In this document: piece by piece, positions 35,571 through 36,895 of the stretch
Layout: the number at the start of each line of letters is the position of its first letter
Position numbering within the stretch: the first letter of the stretch is position 1
Assembly: GCA_019894875.1 (NCBI GenBank)
Contig: JAGXNR010000024.1
Location: 1 to 36,895 of the forward strand
DNA: 36,895 bases
Origin: Promethearchaeota archaeon
GTDB lineage: Archaea; Asgardarchaeota; Lokiarchaeia; Sigynarchaeales; SOKP01
Direction: 5' to 3'
Made by a program: the position numbers and the translations under genes
The notes under the pieces: generated by a model
Database searches by the model: none
What the model was told of the DNA's origin: nothing
The model's input: only the letters and a program-made list of their open reading frames with translations

Positions 35571-36299
35571 TTAAATAAAGGGATAGAAATATTTAATAAG
35601 AAAATCTTTAGCAGCTACATTATTCTTTTGATAATCTTCTTTCAATTTTGAATAGTCATAAGGAATGTTTTTAAAATCAACATTTATGCTAGTGTCATCA
35701 ATTTCTAATAAACAAAAAGATGTTATTGGTTTCCAAGTAATACTGATTGAACCAGGATTAATAATATGTTTTTTCTTCCATGTCATATACAACTGTAGAT
35801 GGGAATGACCAACAAGTACAATATCAACATCTTTAGGGTAATCATCGAAAAATTCTTCCAGAGTCTTTTCTTGATATATTAAAAGGTTATCTTGCATTGT
35901 TCTACCAGGAGTATCATAGAAATGTGAATGGAGCATTAGAATTTTTTTCCCATTGATATCTAGAGTTTTTGATGTGGGTGTGTTATCTATTTGGGCAAGA
36001 AGATCTTTTCCAATATGTTTAGCAATCCATTCATGGTGAATCATCTTTTCTCTCATCCATTCATTTTTTCTTTTTCCTAAGACAATCATTTCATTGTTCC
36101 CAATTATATTTTCAAATCGTTTATCCGTGAATATAGTTTGAGCTACTTCTTTTGGATTAGGTCCAATGGAGGTAAAATCACCTAAATTTAAGATTTTTTC
36201 CGCTTGAAAGTGTTCTTCATTATATTGGAGAAAACTATCTAAAGCGTATTTATTTGCATGAATATCCGATATAATAGCAAGTTTAGTAGTGTTTACCAT
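35571..36299 (-). CDS. Calcineurin-like metallophosphoesterase (YfcE/MJ0936-like)
   Basis: A 242-residue two-metal phosphodiesterase. Motifs in order: IISDIHANKYAL (D-x-H, about 9-20), LNLGDFTSIGPNP (GD, about 38-50), IIGNNE (about 65-70; family usually GNxD or GNxE/H), MLHSHFYDTPG (about 121-131) and VLVGHSHLQLYM plus INPGSI (about 160-185). The pattern and size fit the YfcE/MJ0936 group, whose natural substrates are mostly unknown. Own promoter space is 50 bases after the M20 peptidase stop at 36348 (same strand). Confidence 0.87.
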   Translation of the reverse strand: MVNTTKLAIISDIHANKYALDSFLQYNEEHFQAEKILNLGDFTSIGPNPKEVAQTIFTDKRFENIIGNNEMIVLGKRKNEWMREKMIHHEWIAKHIGKDLLAQIDNTPTSKTLDINGKKILMLHSHFYDTPGRTMQDNLLIYQEKTLEEFFDDYPKDVDIVLVGHSHLQLYMTWKKKHIINPGSISITWKPITSFCLLEIDDTSINVDFKNIPYDYSKLKEDYQKNNVAAKDFLIKYFYPFI

Positions 36300-36347
36300 A
36301 GTATATTCCCTAAAAAAATTATAAATAGTAAAAAGAAGATTGCTTTT

Positions 36348-36895
36348 TTAATCTAATTTTTTAAGAATTCTTAATAGAAAATTCCATGTTTTTTCAACTG
36401 ATTTGACATTTAACCTTTCATTTGGGGAATGAACATCCCTAGCTGTTGGGCCAATTGCGATTACTTCCATATTGGGTTTTAAATTTTTAAAGATTGTACT
36501 TTCTAAACCCCCCTGAATTAAAATTATTCTTGGATCACTACCCGACAATTCTTTATAAGCTTCTTTTGCCAAATTCAGAAGCCTTGAATCAAAATTAGGT
36601 TCCCAAGGAGGATACCGTCCTGTGATCGTTTTGTTCATTTCAAGTCCTGACATATCTAAAAGTGTTATGAATTTTTCAAATGTGCTTTCATTGTAATATT
36701 TACTAAAACTGCGATGTAACCACCTTAATCGAATATAATCCGTTTCTGTTTTTATTATACCTAAATTTGAGGATGCAAGCGCAAATGCTCTTATCTTAGG
36801 GTGTATTGATAAAGGTCCACTAGGGAGTATATATAAAAGATCTAATAGTTTATCTTGTATTTCTTTTAATATTACCATATCACTAATATCAGGTT
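36348..36895 (-). CDS. M20 peptidase, PepD-like (Xaa-His dipeptidase), C-terminal part
   Basis: The C-terminal part of an aminoacyl-histidine dipeptidase (PepD)-like M20 metallopeptidase. The frame stays open through the window edge, so the gene is cut by the window and not truncated in nature; the internal ATG at 36878 is not its start. Family signatures are SSNLGIIKTE, YPPWEPNFDSRLLNLAKE (YPxWxPN), LIQGGLESTIF (HAGLE in the family; Gln here for His, with the Glu kept) and AIGPTARDVHSPNERLNVKSVEKTW, in which the His of HSPNE is a metal ligand. The Gln in place of His in the GLE motif is worth noting. Probably a cytosolic dipeptidase in peptide fermentation. Confidence 0.82.
   Translation of the reverse strand, partial: PDISDMVILKEIQDKLLDLLYILPSGPLSIHPKIRAFALASSNLGIIKTETDYIRLRWLHRSFSKYYNESTFEKFITLLDMSGLEMNKTITGRYPPWEPNFDSRLLNLAKEAYKELSGSDPRIILIQGGLESTIFKNLKPNMEVIAIGPTARDVHSPNERLNVKSVEKTWNFLLRILKKLD

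Noticed and set aside
1..36895. CRISPR array, prophage or insertion sequence
   Set aside because: No regularly spaced repeats, transposase, integrase or phage structural genes were seen in any frame.

Overview
The window is AT-rich archaeal DNA, most likely from an Asgard archaeon of the Lokiarchaeia type. This is an inference. The evidence is an archaeal PUA-domain protein (71-577), a free-standing ubiquitin-like protein (28103-28441), a strikingly eukaryote-like steroid 5-alpha-reductase homologue (15003-15770), oligo-T terminators, AGGAG or GGTGA ribosome-binding sites, and many Fe-S, glycyl-radical and CoA enzymes of an oxygen-sensitive fermenter. No rRNA, tRNA, CRISPR array, transposase or integrase was seen.

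Layout. (1) 1-1800: a PUA protein, two unrecognised small genes and about 600 bases without a gene. (2) 1877-13739: an anaerobic catabolic region. It holds a type III CoA-transferase, a tryptophanase/tyrosine phenol-lyase relative with mixed substrate residues, and an HTH/Fe-S redox protein. A tight four-gene minus-strand operon follows (Fe-S QueG-like reductase, sulfatase, membrane protein, sulfatase). Divergent to it is a glycyl radical enzyme that aligns with trans-4-hydroxy-L-proline dehydratase at every catalytic position I could compare. (3) 13947-14984: a CheR methyltransferase broken by two frame changes. (4) 15003-19278: the 5-alpha-reductase homologue overlapping an MFS transporter gene, then a divergent MFS transporter and a DUF998 membrane protein. 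(5) 19353-21617: a HAD phosphatase, a hotdog thioesterase and a ROK kinase that lacks the usual zinc motif. (6) 21880-24624: a tandem PlsC-type acyltransferase in operon with a DUF2229 protein. (7) 24685-30219: an alpha/alpha-toroid protein, a zinc-ribbon membrane protein, an acyl-CoA dehydrogenase, the ubiquitin-like protein and a GPH-type transporter. (8) 30600-34982: a two-gene acyl-CoA dehydratase activase system. (9) 34975-36895: a TrmO-like tRNA methyltransferase, a metallophosphoesterase and the C-terminal part of a PepD-like M20 peptidase that runs off the window.

Working together. The most coherent system is 3328-13739. It could remove sulfate esters and ferment amino acids (an aromatic amino acid and hydroxyproline) under redox control, for example from sulfated, hydroxyproline-rich algal cell-wall protein in sediment. 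The family calls are well supported. The link between the genes is an inference from gene order. No glycyl-radical activase, sulfatase maturase, pyrroline-5-carboxylate reductase or 2-hydroxyacyl-CoA dehydratase A/B subunits lie in the window, so these partners must be encoded elsewhere.
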